Below, in pieces: positions 9,405 to 20,115 of a stretch of 64,000 bases of DNA. Both the position numbers and the translations under genes were made by a program. Below the pieces are notes generated by a model. The model had not been told where the DNA came from. It made no database searches and saw nothing but the letters and a program-made list of their open reading frames with translations. Where the stretch lies: assembly GCF_036884655.1 (NCBI RefSeq), contig NC_088349.1, forward strand, positions 44,606,501-44,670,500. The letters are read 5' to 3'. This DNA is from Musa acuminata AAA Group. Lineage: Eukaryota; Streptophyta; Magnoliopsida; Zingiberales; Musaceae. Positions within the stretch are counted from its first letter, which is position 1. Each line of letters begins with the position of its first letter.

Positions 9405-12400
9405 ATGGAGTCAGATGGTATGATTAAATTGAACTCATCAAATTATTCCACTTGGAGGCGTTTGATGGAAGATTTGCTCTATTGCAAAGATTTATATAAG
9501 CCTATCAAGGTTAAAGATAAACCTTCTACTATGGACGATGAAGAATGGGAAGTTCAACATAGAAAAGCTATTGCCTATATTAGAAGATGGATGGATATAA
9601 ACTTGCATGAGCATATTTCAGATGAAATCAGAGCTGATGTTGTTTGGCAAAGGTTAGAAAATCTCTTTGCGAAAAAGACAGTGGGAAATAGAATTTCTCT
9701 CCTTAGAAGGCTTATAAATTTGAAGTATAAAGATGGTGGTGGTAACATTGTTGAACACATAAGCCTATTTCAGAGTCTTGCAAACAAGTTAGTTGCTATG
9801 AAAATGAATATAGATGATGAGATGCAGGGATTATTACTTCTCAGCTCTTTACCAGAAAGTTGGGAAACGTATGTTGAGACTATTTGTAACTCCACGCCAG
9901 AAGGGACTCTAACCATAGATATGGTTAAAGACAGTTTGCTAAATGAAGATGCCAGAAGGAAAGAACAGGGTGAATCTTCTTCTAGGGCATTTGTTACTGA
10001 AAAACAAGAAAGACGTGGAAGAAGTCATAGCAGAAATCCATATGGTTATAGAGGAAGATCCAAGTCTAGAAGAGATATCAAATGTTTTCACTGTAATAGG
10101 CCAGGTCACATGAAGAAAGAGTGTAGGTTTTGGAAGCGAGAACAGAATGAAATGAAGAAAAATGAGAAAAAGATCAATACAGTTGCTGCTGAAGGTAATA
10201 TCACTATTGTCTGTGATGAAGGTTGTGTTAGCCTTGTAGCTCAGGACAGTAATTGGGTAATTGACTCTGGTGCTTCATTTCATGTTACTTCTCATGGTGA
10301 TTTCTTTAGATCTTATACTGCTGGTGATTTTGGTAATGTTAGAATGGGAAACAATGGTACATCTAAGATTGTGGGTATTGGAGATATTTGCTTGGAGACC
10401 AGTATTGGGAGCAAATTAATACTCAAAGATGTAAGGCATGTTCCAGATATTCGTCTTAACTTGATATCTACAGGTAGACTTGATGATGAGGGTTTTACAC
10501 ATTATTTTGGTGAAAGTAAATAGAAACTCACTAAAGGTTCTCTAATTGTGGCAAAAGGAAAGAAGATTAACTCTTTTTATATCATGGAAGCTAAGCTACA
10601 CAAAGGAGAGATTAATGCAATTTGAAAAGGTGAAAGTATAGATCTTTGGCATAAGAGGCTTGGACATATCAACGAGAAGGGACTTCAAACTCTTGCTAGA
10701 AAGCAGTTCTTACCAGAGTTGCAAGGTACATCTCTTAAATCTTGTGATCATTGCTTAGCTGGAAAAACACATAGAGTTGCATTTCAAACATTTCCATCAT
10801 CTAGAAGATCTGATGTTATTGATTTAGTTCATACTGATGTTTGTACTATGCAAACTAGAACTCTTGGAGGTGCTCTTTATTTTGTTACTTTTATTGATGA
10901 CCATTCTAGAAAAGTGTGGGCTTTTGCTTTGAAATCCAAAGACCAGGTACTCGATGCTTTCAAGGAGTTTCATGTCAATGTTGAAAGAGAAACTGGTAGA
11001 AAGCTAAAGTGTGTTCGATCAGATAATGGTGGCGAGTACAAGGGTCCTTTTGAGAATTATTGCAGGTTCCATGGTATCAGGCTTGAGAAAACAGTTCCTA
11101 AAACTCCTCAGCAGAACGGTGTGGCAGAAAGGATGAACAGAACCATTGAAGAAAGGATTAGGTGTATGCTTTCCCACGCCAAGTTACCAAAGTCATTTTG
11201 GGGGGAGGCTATGAGAACTACAATTGACCTGATAAATCTTTCTCCATCAGTTCCTCTGCAAGGTGATGTTCCAGAGAGAGTATGGAGAGGAAAAGATATA
11301 TCTTATAATCATTTGAGAGTCTTTGGGTGTAAAGCATTTGTGCATATTCTCAAAGATGAGAGGTCCAAGCTTGATAATAAGGCAAAAGCATGTATCTTCT
11401 TGGGATATGGTCATGAAGAGTTTGGGTACAGATTATGGGATCCAGTGAATAAGAAGATTATTAGAAGCAGAGATGTTGTGTTTCTTGAAGACCAATTGTT
11501 TGATGATGGTGATAATGTTGAGAAGCCAGAAACCTCTGTTTATATTCCTTGGAGTTTGGGTCCAATTCCTTCACCTGTAGTTCATGATGATCATGGGGGA
11601 GATGAACAAGAAGATTATGGTGAGAATGTAAGTGATGATACACCTACAGTTGATGATGCTGAACCAACTGAACAAGCACCTCCACCACCAGTTGAGATTC
11701 CATTGAGAAGATCCATTAGAGAGCGACAACCCTCTACCAGATATCCTCCACATGAGTATGTTATGCTTACTGACGGGGGAGAGCCAGAAACTTACCAATA
11801 AGCTATTCTACATGAGAATAAGAGTGAGTGGGTTAAAGCCATGCAAGAAGAGATGAGATCCTTGCTTGAGAACCATACCTATGACTTGGTAAAGTTGCCC
11901 AAAGAGAAGAAAGCTCTCAAGAATAAGTGGGTTTATAAATTGAAGACTGAAAACAATAGCTCACAACAGAGATACAAGGCACGACTAGTTGTGAAAGGAT
12001 TCAGTCAGAAGAAAGGTATTGACTTTGAAGAAATATTTTCTCCGGTTGTGAAAATGTCCTCTATCCGAGTTGTTCTTGGTTTGGCTGCCCGCTTGAATTT
12101 AGAAGTTGAGCAACTTGATGTAAAAACAGCATTTCTTCATGGTGATTTAGAAGAAGAAATTTACATGGAGCAACCAGAAGGTTTCAAAGTCAAGGGAAAA
12201 GAAAATCTGGTATGTAAGCTTAAGAAAAGCTTATATGGACTCAAACAGGCACCTAGATAGTGGTACAAGAAGTTTGATTCCTTTATGATGAGCCAAGGGT
12301 ATGATAGAACCACATCTGATCATTGTGTGTTTATAAAGAAATTTTCAGATGATGATTTTATTATTTTACTGCTATATGTTGATGATATGTTGATTGTTGG

Positions 12401-13346
12401 CCATGATGTTGGAAAAATTGAAAAGCTTAAAAGAGAGCTAAGTAAGTCTTTTGCCATGAAAGACTTAGGATCGGTGAGACAAATACTTGGCATGAAGATT
12501 CTTCGTGATAGGAAGAAAAGGAAGATTTGGCTATCTCAGGAGACTTACATTGAAAAGGTTCTTGAAAGATTTAATATGAGTAAAGCCAAAGTAGTTTGTT
12601 CTCCACTTGCAGGTCATTTCAAACTGAGTTCGAAACAATGTCCTACAAGTGAGAAAGAAAAAGAAGAAATGTCCAGAGTGCCTTACTCATCTGCAGTAGG
12701 CAGTTTGATGTATGCTATGGTTTGTACTAGGCCAGATATAGCTCATGCAGTTGGAGTTGTTAGCCGATTTCTCTCAAATCCTAGAAAGGAACAGTGGGCA
12801 GCAGTGAAATGGATATTAAGATATCTAAGAGGTACTTCCAGGTTGTGTTTATGTTTTGGCAGTGATGAACCTGTGTTAGAAGGCTACACAGATGCAGACA
12901 TGGCAGGTGATACTGATTCCAAGAAGTCCACTTCAGGATTCTTGATGACATTTGCAGGAGGAGCAGTCTCTTGGCAGTTTAAGTTACAGAAGTGTGTTGC
13001 TCTATCAACCACAGAAGCAGAATATATAGCAGTTACTGAAGCCTGTAAGGAAACTTTATGGATGAAAAAGTTTCTACAGGAATTGGGCCTGAAATAGGAA
13101 GTATATACTGTTTACTGTGACAGTCAGAGCGCCATTCACCTCTCCAAGAATTCAACATATCATTCTAGATCCAAGCATATTGATGTGAGATATCATTAGA
13201 TTCGTGATGTGCTTGAGATGAAAGAATTACAGTTGGAAAAGGTGCATACCAATGAGAATGATTCAGATATGTTGACAAAGTCTTTGCCTAAGGAGAAGCT
13301 TGAAGCATGTAGACGAAGAGCGGGCTTGGTACAGCCCACCATATGA
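9405..13346 (+). pseudogene. copia gag-pol polyprotein, single frame with a few stops
   Basis: One reading frame from ATG 9405 (MESDGMIKLNSSNYSTW) to TGA 13344-13346. Domains in order: gag core; zinc knuckle CFHCNRPGHMKKEC (about 10083-10125); protease WVIDSGASFH (about 10255); GAG-pre-integrase LWHKRLGHI; integrase with HTDVCT, SDNGGEY and TPQQNGVAERMNR; RT with [30 protein letters not shown] and YVDDMLIVG (about 12376); RNase H with TDADMAGD and [11 protein letters not shown]. Stops at 10521 (TAG), about 10624 (TGA), 11799 (TAA), 12258 (TAG), 13095 (TAG) and 13197 (TAG) interrupt it, yet no frameshift is seen. Paralogues in this window keep Trp, Gln or Glu at several of these positions. Lineage looks like TNT1/Tork; that assignment is tentative. 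Confidence 0.93.
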
Positions 13347-13362
13347 GCTGGAGGGGGAGAAT

Positions 13363-14108
13363 TGTTGGATCCAGCCCATATGTGGGCTTGGACAAATTTG
13401 GGCCATCAGCCCAAATCAAAGAAATCAAGAGAGAAAGGGCAAAATTGAGTGAGCGGGCAGTGTGCACAGCGACCGTGAGCGTGCAGCGTGCACAGGGAGC
13501 GGGCAGCGTGCACAGTGAGAGTGAGCGTGCAGTCTGCGACGTGCAGAGAAAAGAGGAGAGAGAAATAAAGAGAGAAAGATTAGGTTTCTGAGTTTTCTGC
13601 TTGACGATCGGTGGCCAAACGTTGTCAGTTTCGGCCCAAATTTTATGTGGAGAATCCTTGCAGCAAACTCTACAATCCTAACGGTGTTGATCTACAGTTT
13701 ACCCTCTCTAAGGTACTTTCCTACGATATCCATTCCGTGAGACCTAGAATTCTCTTTTGAGGAGATCCATCCTATGTGATGAAGATATGCTATTCTTGAA
13801 CCAAGATCTATGATCTTGATGTTATTCTGATCCTCTAGTTATTCTAGAGAAGACATACTGTAAACCTGTTATCATTATTATTGATAGTGGAAGTTTGAGG
13901 TGGACTACGGTCCCGTGGTTTTTCCCACATTGGGTTTTCCACGTTAAAAAGATTTGGTCTCACTGTGTGATTGATTTATTGCTCTATTGTCTATGCTGTG
14001 CTGATTGATTTAGCATTTTGATATCAAGTTGGTATTTTGATGTGGAACCTATTTTGATACACAAAGAGGGAAAAGAATTATTCCGCATTAACCGGTTTCT
14101 TCCCAACA
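13363..14108 (+). repeat. 3' LTR of C1
   Basis: Follows the purine tract GGAGGGGGAGAA and runs from TGTTGGATCC to TTCCCAACA, 746 bp. It ends exactly at the CTTCC target duplication. Confidence 0.93.
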
Positions 14109-14738
14109 CTTCCACCTGAGAACGGAGCAGAGAATTGAAGTCTCGAAAGCTAAAACTAAGGAGTATCAGTTGGAGTACCTCGGAGAGAAGGCAAAGCAAT
14201 GACTCCATCTGGTTGCTTAAGACTGAATCACCCACAAATCCCAAGGATTTGTTCCTCATACGATTCAAGAACTTGTTTGCGTCGAATCGAGGCAACTCAC
14301 AGCCATATGGCTTCCACCTCCAGTGAAGATAGCCAGTGTCAGGCCGGCCGTTCGTCAAGCAGTCTTGAAAAGAAGATATGAAGCTGCAGGTTGAGTTGCT
14401 GTAAGCTGGATCTCGAGCGTCAGGGATCCACTCTCTGGAAGAAAGATCACATTGTACTGCATGCATCACCGTTTCAAGAATTGCATTCGACGACCTCGAT
14501 GGATTTGATCTAACAAAAAAGCATTGCTTCGCGAAAGATGGTAGGTACCTGTCGAAGCGTTCATGGCCAGAATCTCAGCATTCTCGGAGGAGGAGGTGTC
14601 AGCTGTAGCTGTGTACAAGAACGGTTGGTAGGACAAAGCCATGATGAGCGAAGACCCCAAGAGAATAACCAGGAACTTGCACGCACCATCACGGAAGCCA
14701 ATGCATGGCTCTGCTTCAGGCTCGACTTCCTTTCCCAT
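14109..14738 (-). pseudogene. TBL copy 1, exons 1-2 and first bases of exon 3 (5' half of the split gene)
   Basis: N-terminal half of a TBL protein. Exon 1 is 14549-14738 from ATG (MGKEVEPEAE), with a membrane anchor around FLVILLGSSLIMALSY, as expected for a type II Golgi protein. Intron 1 (14457-14548, GT-AG, phase 1) is followed by exon 2 (14179-14456, 278 nt). Exon 2 holds the PMR5N cysteine domain (CDLSSREWIPD, GYLHWRWKPYGCELPRFD) and the GDS motif (14224-14232). Intron 2 is 14116-14178. Exon 3 begins at 14115 with GTGGAAG and is cut by the copia insertion. In the GDS block the usual RNQ is SNQ here (copy 2 keeps RNQ). Intact length would be about 408 residues. Confidence 0.93.
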
Positions 14739-14751
14739 GGCTGGCTGTAGC

Positions 14752-15300
14752 GTTATGTTTCAAGGACAGAGGAAGAGAGCAGGGATACTTAGCTGAGGAC
14801 TGGTTGGCTGGCTTATATCAAAAGGAAAAGGGTAGGAAAAGGGAGCAAGAAACAGGGGAGGATCTACCTCTGTTATTTTGGTTGCAGATTTAACGTGAAC
14901 AACTATACAAAAATCTGCATGCGCAAAGCGTGAGCAATTTGCGTTCTATTTCTTACAGTTTGCCCAGCGAGGCAAAAATGTCTCAGAAACTGGGCCTGCC
15001 ACCGACTGAAGTCACATGCGGCTGTAATGCTGGGCCTTACAGTTCGCCCAGCGAGGCTATTACTTTCATGGCTGTAATGCTGTGTTCTGAGTGCAGAGGA
15101 AGGGAAGAATGCGTCAACAAAGGATTGGTTGGTGGGCACATAAATATAAAAGGTAGGATGGAAGGGAAGAAACCAAGAAAAGGGAGTATGGAAGAGCAGA
15201 AGGAGGAGGAGGATCTCTCTCTCTCTCTCTCTCTTTGTTGTTGTTTTCGTCGTGTATTAAACGTTAACAGCTAAACAAAATTTAAAACTTAGCATTCTAA
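14752..15300. repeat. duplicated upstream region of TBL copy 1
   Basis: Non-coding DNA just upstream of the minus-strand TBL start. It contains two diverged tandem units sharing a GCTGTA...GAGGAAG...GGTTGG...AAAAGGG order (about 14752-14920 and 15069-15290), two copies of GCCCAGCGAGGC (14965 and about 15045), an AT-rich TATA-like stretch near 15140 and a short CT repeat (15216-15234). The right part recurs at 46005-46345. A promoter role is inferred from position only. Confidence 0.6.
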
Positions 15301-15620
15301 ACTTCTAAATCTGAGAGGTCGTTTAACAATCTTTATAAGATATCAATTTAGATTTGATTGAAAATACATTACAAGCAAAGTATAGTTTTACAATAATATT
15401 ATGTTAAACTATAAAAGACTTGCCAAAACCTTCTAGCATTTTATTGTCTCAACTCAATCTTTAACATTACAATGAGTGATAAATTAACTTAAAAAATTTA
15501 TATAATAATTTGGTGAGCTATAAAACTCAGTAAATGATTAACAAGTACATGGCAAAAAGATAAAAAATTATATGACTTTAAAATCAAAGTGCAAATCATA
15601 GATTCAACAACTAGATATGT

Positions 15621-15770
15621 GATACGAGAATTATATATTTTATTTCATTAGATACAAGAATCATAGATTTTATTTTATTAGATATAGGAATCATAGATGA
15701 CATTATATTACATACAAAAATCATAGATATCATTTTATTAGAAATAAAAATAGTAGATGTTATTTCATTA
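15621..15770. repeat. 30-bp tandem repeat, five units
   Basis: Five diverged 30-base units of the form GATACAAGAATCATAGATTT plus TATTTTATTA. The homologous array in the second gypsy copy is at 53375-53524, also five units. Confidence 0.85.
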
Positions 15771-16863
15771 GAAATACACTTAACAAGAGAGCAAAGAGCA
15801 ATATATAAGCTACTCAATATCAAGATGCAAGGCATTGGTTCAAGAATAGAGTTATATTTGATATTTCTTTTGATTCGTTCATAGTAATAGAGTAAATAAT
15901 ATTTAAGAGTATATCAATGGAGTAAAGCATTTAGGAACCTATCAATAAAATAAAAAACATTTAGGATAAAAAAGTATATTTGATATTTCATTCATTTCAT
16001 TCATATTTAAAGAGCACATAAGAAGAATATGCAAGTTAAAGAAGAGTGAAATAGGATCATAATATGATCTATCAATTTCTTTATGACCATTAACATTAGT
16101 CTTCCAAACTTGAGAGATTCATCCACCTACATACATAACTTCTTTTCTCATTTTTGATAAATATTTTTCTTACTTTTTATAAATATTTATATTATCCTAC
16201 AAATATTAGAGTAGAAAAGGACATCGGGAGTAAGAAAGTTAGCATATATAGGAAGCATATGTGAAATAATAAAAGCATAAATATGCACATATGAAATAAT
16301 ATGAAGTAAATATAAACTTTTGCATAACTCATTCATATATAATAAGAACCAATTACGAGGGATACAAGAGTTTAAATCAGCTAGAAAAGGCTTAATTAAG
16401 AGAGAAATTTTAGTTGAAATTGATACCAAGGTAATATAGAATAGATTTCGAAAGAAAGCCGATTGTATAATTGTAAAACCGATAAATAGCTCACCACCAA
16501 ATTTAAAATCACAAAGGGATACAAAAAGTTCATCACCCCAAGGATAATAAATAAGGATACATAACTAAAAATAAAAGACTCATCACTCAAGGAAGCATCC
16601 AAGAGATACAAAGTTTAAGAGAAAACTTCAAGAGAGTTTCTGCCAATACCATCAATTTCTAAACTTCTTTCTAACCCTAAAATACTAAAATAAGTATTAA
16701 TGCATGAAACATGCATAAGAAACTATGAAATTAAGTATCTTACATCTAGTAACTAATCCTTTTAATGCATTCGTTGGTTATAAAGAAAGGCACCTTGAAA
16801 CAACTTTAATTTTGTTGAGGAATATGTTCATGAGCTACATATTTAAGTGCACTGAGTTAAAGA

Positions 16864-17960
16864 CTATGAGATAACATTGTGGGTTCTAGAGAATACCATA
16901 AGATTAGTAAGATTTACATGAGCTGATTGTAGCAAATTAGGTACTCCCATGTTAATCTCTCCTGATTGAAAAAGACTTATCCTCAAGTCCTCATTTGTTC
17001 CATCAACATAATTATGATAAAGACATAAATCAATTATATTAAATGTTGGGGACACTCCATAATCTTTAGGTAGCTCAATCTCATAAGTATTCTTGTCAAT
17101 TCTCTTAAATACCTTAAATGGATCATCAACGTTTGGCTTCAATTTTTTAAATTTGCTTGGTGGAAACCTCTCGTTCTTTAGATGAATATAGACCAAATCA
17201 CCTGCATTAAACTCCATGTATTTTTTTAGTTTTTTGGCAGCTTACATGTACCTCTCATTTTGCTTCTTAATGGTTGCTTTAACACCCTTATGTAGCTTCT
17301 TTATTTGCTTGGCCTTCTCATCAGTATTTCCATTAAATTACTTAGTTCCAAAGGACTAATAGGATTAGTGCTATAAACAATCTCAAAAGGACTCTTATCA
17401 ATACTACGATATATGGAATAATTATAAGCAAACTCAATTTGTGAAAGAATAAGATCTCATTGCTTAATGTTCTTGCCAATATAGCTTCTAAGAAAGTTTC
17501 CCAAGCTTTTTGTTCGTTACCTCAGTTTGTCCATCGGTTTGTGGATGATATAAGCTACTAAAATTCAAAGAAGTACCCAACTTCCTCCAAAGAGTTCTCC
17601 AAAAATGATTAAGAAATTTTGAATCTCGATCAGACACCATAGTTCTTGGAATACTATGTAATCTAATGATCTCCTTGAAATATAAATCAGCAATATGAGA
17701 TATATCATTTGATTTATTACAGGGAATAAAGTGAGATATCTTTAAAAATTTATCAATAACAACCATGATAGAATGCTTATTCCTTTGAGTTCTTGATAGT
17801 CCCAAAATGAAAACAAGACTCACTTCCTTCTATGGAGCATTAGGCACTAGCAATGGAGTGTACAAACTAAAATTTTGACTTCTTGCTTTTACCATATGAC
17901 ATACTTGGCATTGCTTTACAAGTCTCTCTATATCTCTGAACATCTTAGGCTAATAGAAAT
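16864..17960 (-). pseudogene. gypsy integrase remnant
   Basis: Read on minus: a zinc-binding tail (CQVCHMVKARSQN, about 17890), then the catalytic core at 17823-17488 with the acidic residues in VVIDKFLK, SDRDSKF and HPQTDGQTEVTN, then a C-terminal domain at 17217-16864 (AGDLVYIHLKNERFPPSK, ELPKDYGVSPTFNI). Frames are broken between these blocks. The C-terminal block resembles integrases of chromovirus-type gypsy elements. Confidence 0.85.
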
Positions 17961-18309
17961 TTGATTGAACAAGAGCTAGTCTTGTCTCTACTAAAATGTC
18001 TTCCTAAAATACTATAATGAGCTTTAGCTATAATTACTTGTCTCAAAGAACAAGATGGAATACATAAGGCATTAGCTCGAAAAAAAAACCATCAAAGATA
18101 AAAAATGACTAAAAAGAACCTAATTTATAATTTTGCCATATTGAGTTGAAATTCACATCATTCTTGTAATAATAAAGAATGCTTTCTACTCAATGCAAGA
18201 ACATTACCCAAGCTATATGCCTCTTGTTTAGCTTGTGTTGGAGATTAATGAACTTCAATGTCTCATGATTAGAATATAGGACAAATGGCTTGGCAAAAAG
18301 ATATTAACT

Positions 18310-19340
18310 CTAATGGGATAAGGCTTTATAAATGGAATAGAATTCCTTGTCATATGTAAAATATCTCCTTCTTGTATCATTCAGCTTCTCACTAAAAAAG
18401 GTAATGAATTTTCCTTCTTGATTCAAAATAGCATCAATACTCACATTAGGGGCATCATATTCAATCTTAAATACCTTGTCAAAATTAGATAGAACTAAGA
18501 TAGGAGCTTCAATCACCTTTTTTTTTTTAACAGTTCAAAAGCATCATCAACCTCACTAGTCTACTTGAATTTATCACCTTTTAGATATTCGACAATTGAG
18601 GTAATAATAAAGCTAAAACCCTTGATGAATCTTTTATAAAAGAAAGTTAAACTATGGAAACTCCTCATATCATACAATGAAGCAAGTGTTGGCCAATTAA
18701 GAATTGCCTCTACCTTACTTTGATCTATCATGATTCCATATTTTGAAACAACATACCCTAAAAATACAATACTAGGAGTAAAAAAATCATAATTCTTTAT
18801 ATTAGCATAAAACTTTTGCTATCTCAAAATAAGAAAGATTTCTTTAAGATAATTCATATGCTCCTCACTCTTGTTGTACACCAATATGTCATCAAAATAA
18901 ACCACAACAAAAGAACCAATATATGACTTAAATATGTGATTCATAAACCTCATGAATATGCTATGAGCATTATATAGGCCAAATGGCATAACCAATCATT
19001 CATACAAGTCATCCCTAGTTTTAAATGTTATTTTTCATTCATCTTCAGGCCTCATTCTAATTTGGTGATAGTCACTCTTCAAATCAATTTTAGAGACAAT
19101 AAAAGCACCACACAATTGATCAAGTAACTCATCTAACCTTAAAATAGGAAAACAATATTCAATTATGATTTTGTTAATGGTATGATTGTTCATATATTCT
19201 CCAAGAACCATCCTTCTTAGGCACCAGCAATGTTGGAACCGCACAAAGACTTATGCTCTTCCGAATTAGCACATTTTCTACCAACTCATTTATTTGTCTT
19301 TGAAGTTCTTCATGCTCCTTGGGACTCATTCTATAAGCTA
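18310..19340 (-). pseudogene. gypsy reverse transcriptase and RNase H remnant
   Basis: Minus-strand reading: [19 protein letters not shown] block (here [16 protein letters not shown], near 19080), PFGLYNAHS, the catalytic [17 protein letters not shown] (about 18860-18910), then the RNase H start (APNVSIDAILNQEGKFITFF, 18310-18516). Many stops and frameshifts. The stretch at 18325-18329 (TTTAT) is a single copy here; in copy 2 it flanks a solo LTR. Confidence 0.85.
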
Positions 19341-19601
19341 TCTTGTTAAGTAGGATAGCCCTTAGAACATTGTTGTTCTAAGGTGGAAGGCTATGTAGAA
19401 TTTCTTCTAGTACAACATCTTGAAACCCCTTTAGGATTGGTTTCATGATTACTGGTAGCTTTTTATGTTGTTCATTCTTCTTTACTACTACTAGAGCCAA
19501 AACATTACCACCCCTTTCTAGTACACCATTGCATTCACTATAAAACATAAAAGCACTAACTTCATTCTTTAGTGTACTGATTTCAGAAGGTTATAATAGA
19601 G

Positions 19602-19958
19602 CTAAATAATCTTCTTTTCATTCAACTTAAAAGAATAAGTATGTTTATAGCCATCATATAACACCCTCCCATCATAATACCAAGGTGTACCCAGCAACAA
19701 ATAACAAGCATCCATAGGAGTAACATCACACCATATTTCATCTTTATAATACTTGTTAATAGAAAATGAAACTAAACATCTTTTAGTTATCTTAATGTCA
19801 TTTTCTTTTTGCAACCAACATAATTGGTAAGGATATGGATGATGAATTGTCTCCAAAAATACCATGTTCTCAAAGCTACCACTATCGATGATCACCAGGC
19901 ACACCACGTTCTCAAAACTTTTTCTCATCCAACTTTCATCCTCAACCACATAGGGCAC
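19602..19958 (-). pseudogene. gypsy aspartic protease region
   Basis: Minus-strand ORF with VCLVIIDSGSFENMV, the retroviral-type protease active site, and LLLGTPWYYDGRVLYDG, a standard downstream motif in gypsy polyproteins. It continues toward a fragmentary gag boundary near 20110. Confidence 0.8.
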
Positions 19959-20115
19959 ATTTAAACTAAGTTATAACACAATACACAATCCATAATCAAC
20001 ATAAGTAACCTTTTCTTCTTCATCATTATATTTTGGTTTGTCATTGGCATCATCTCCTTTTCTATCACTAGGTTCTTGAACAAAAGTAACAATCCTTTTA
20101 TTTAGACAATATTAG

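Larger units (their letters stand above)
8630..14108 (+). mobile_element. complete TNT1-like Ty1/copia retrotransposon C1
   Basis: 5479 bp from LTR to LTR, flanked by the exact duplication CTTCC (8625-8629 and 14109-14113). It has LTRs, an initiator-Met primer site, one gag-pol frame and a purine tract. It sits in TBL exon 3 in antisense orientation. The LTRs differ by roughly 20 substitutions plus several short indels (counted by eye), so the insertion is not very recent. Two further copies lie at 40126-45427 and 47063-52860. Confidence 0.95.
15330..20115 (-). mobile_element. decayed Ty3/gypsy retrotransposon, copy 1
   Basis: On the minus strand: protease, RT, RNase H and integrase remnants, then a non-coding left part (15330-16860). 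Aligned throughout with copy 2 (53132-about 60600). Gag is missing: the homology stops near 20115. LTR boundaries could not be fixed; a TGATACC at 16424 resembles the LTR end next to the primer site of copy 2, but DNA further left is also shared by both copies. Confidence 0.75.

Noticed and set aside
14135..14381. Small + strand ORFs over TBL exon 2
   Set aside because: Antisense shadows of the TBL exon.
15621..15770. CRISPR-like array
   Set aside because: Units are contiguous with no spacers, in a plant gypsy element.
16424..16494. Left LTR end of gypsy copy 1
   Set aside because: It resembles the primer-side LTR end of copy 2, but DNA to its left is also shared by both copies, so the boundary is not secure.
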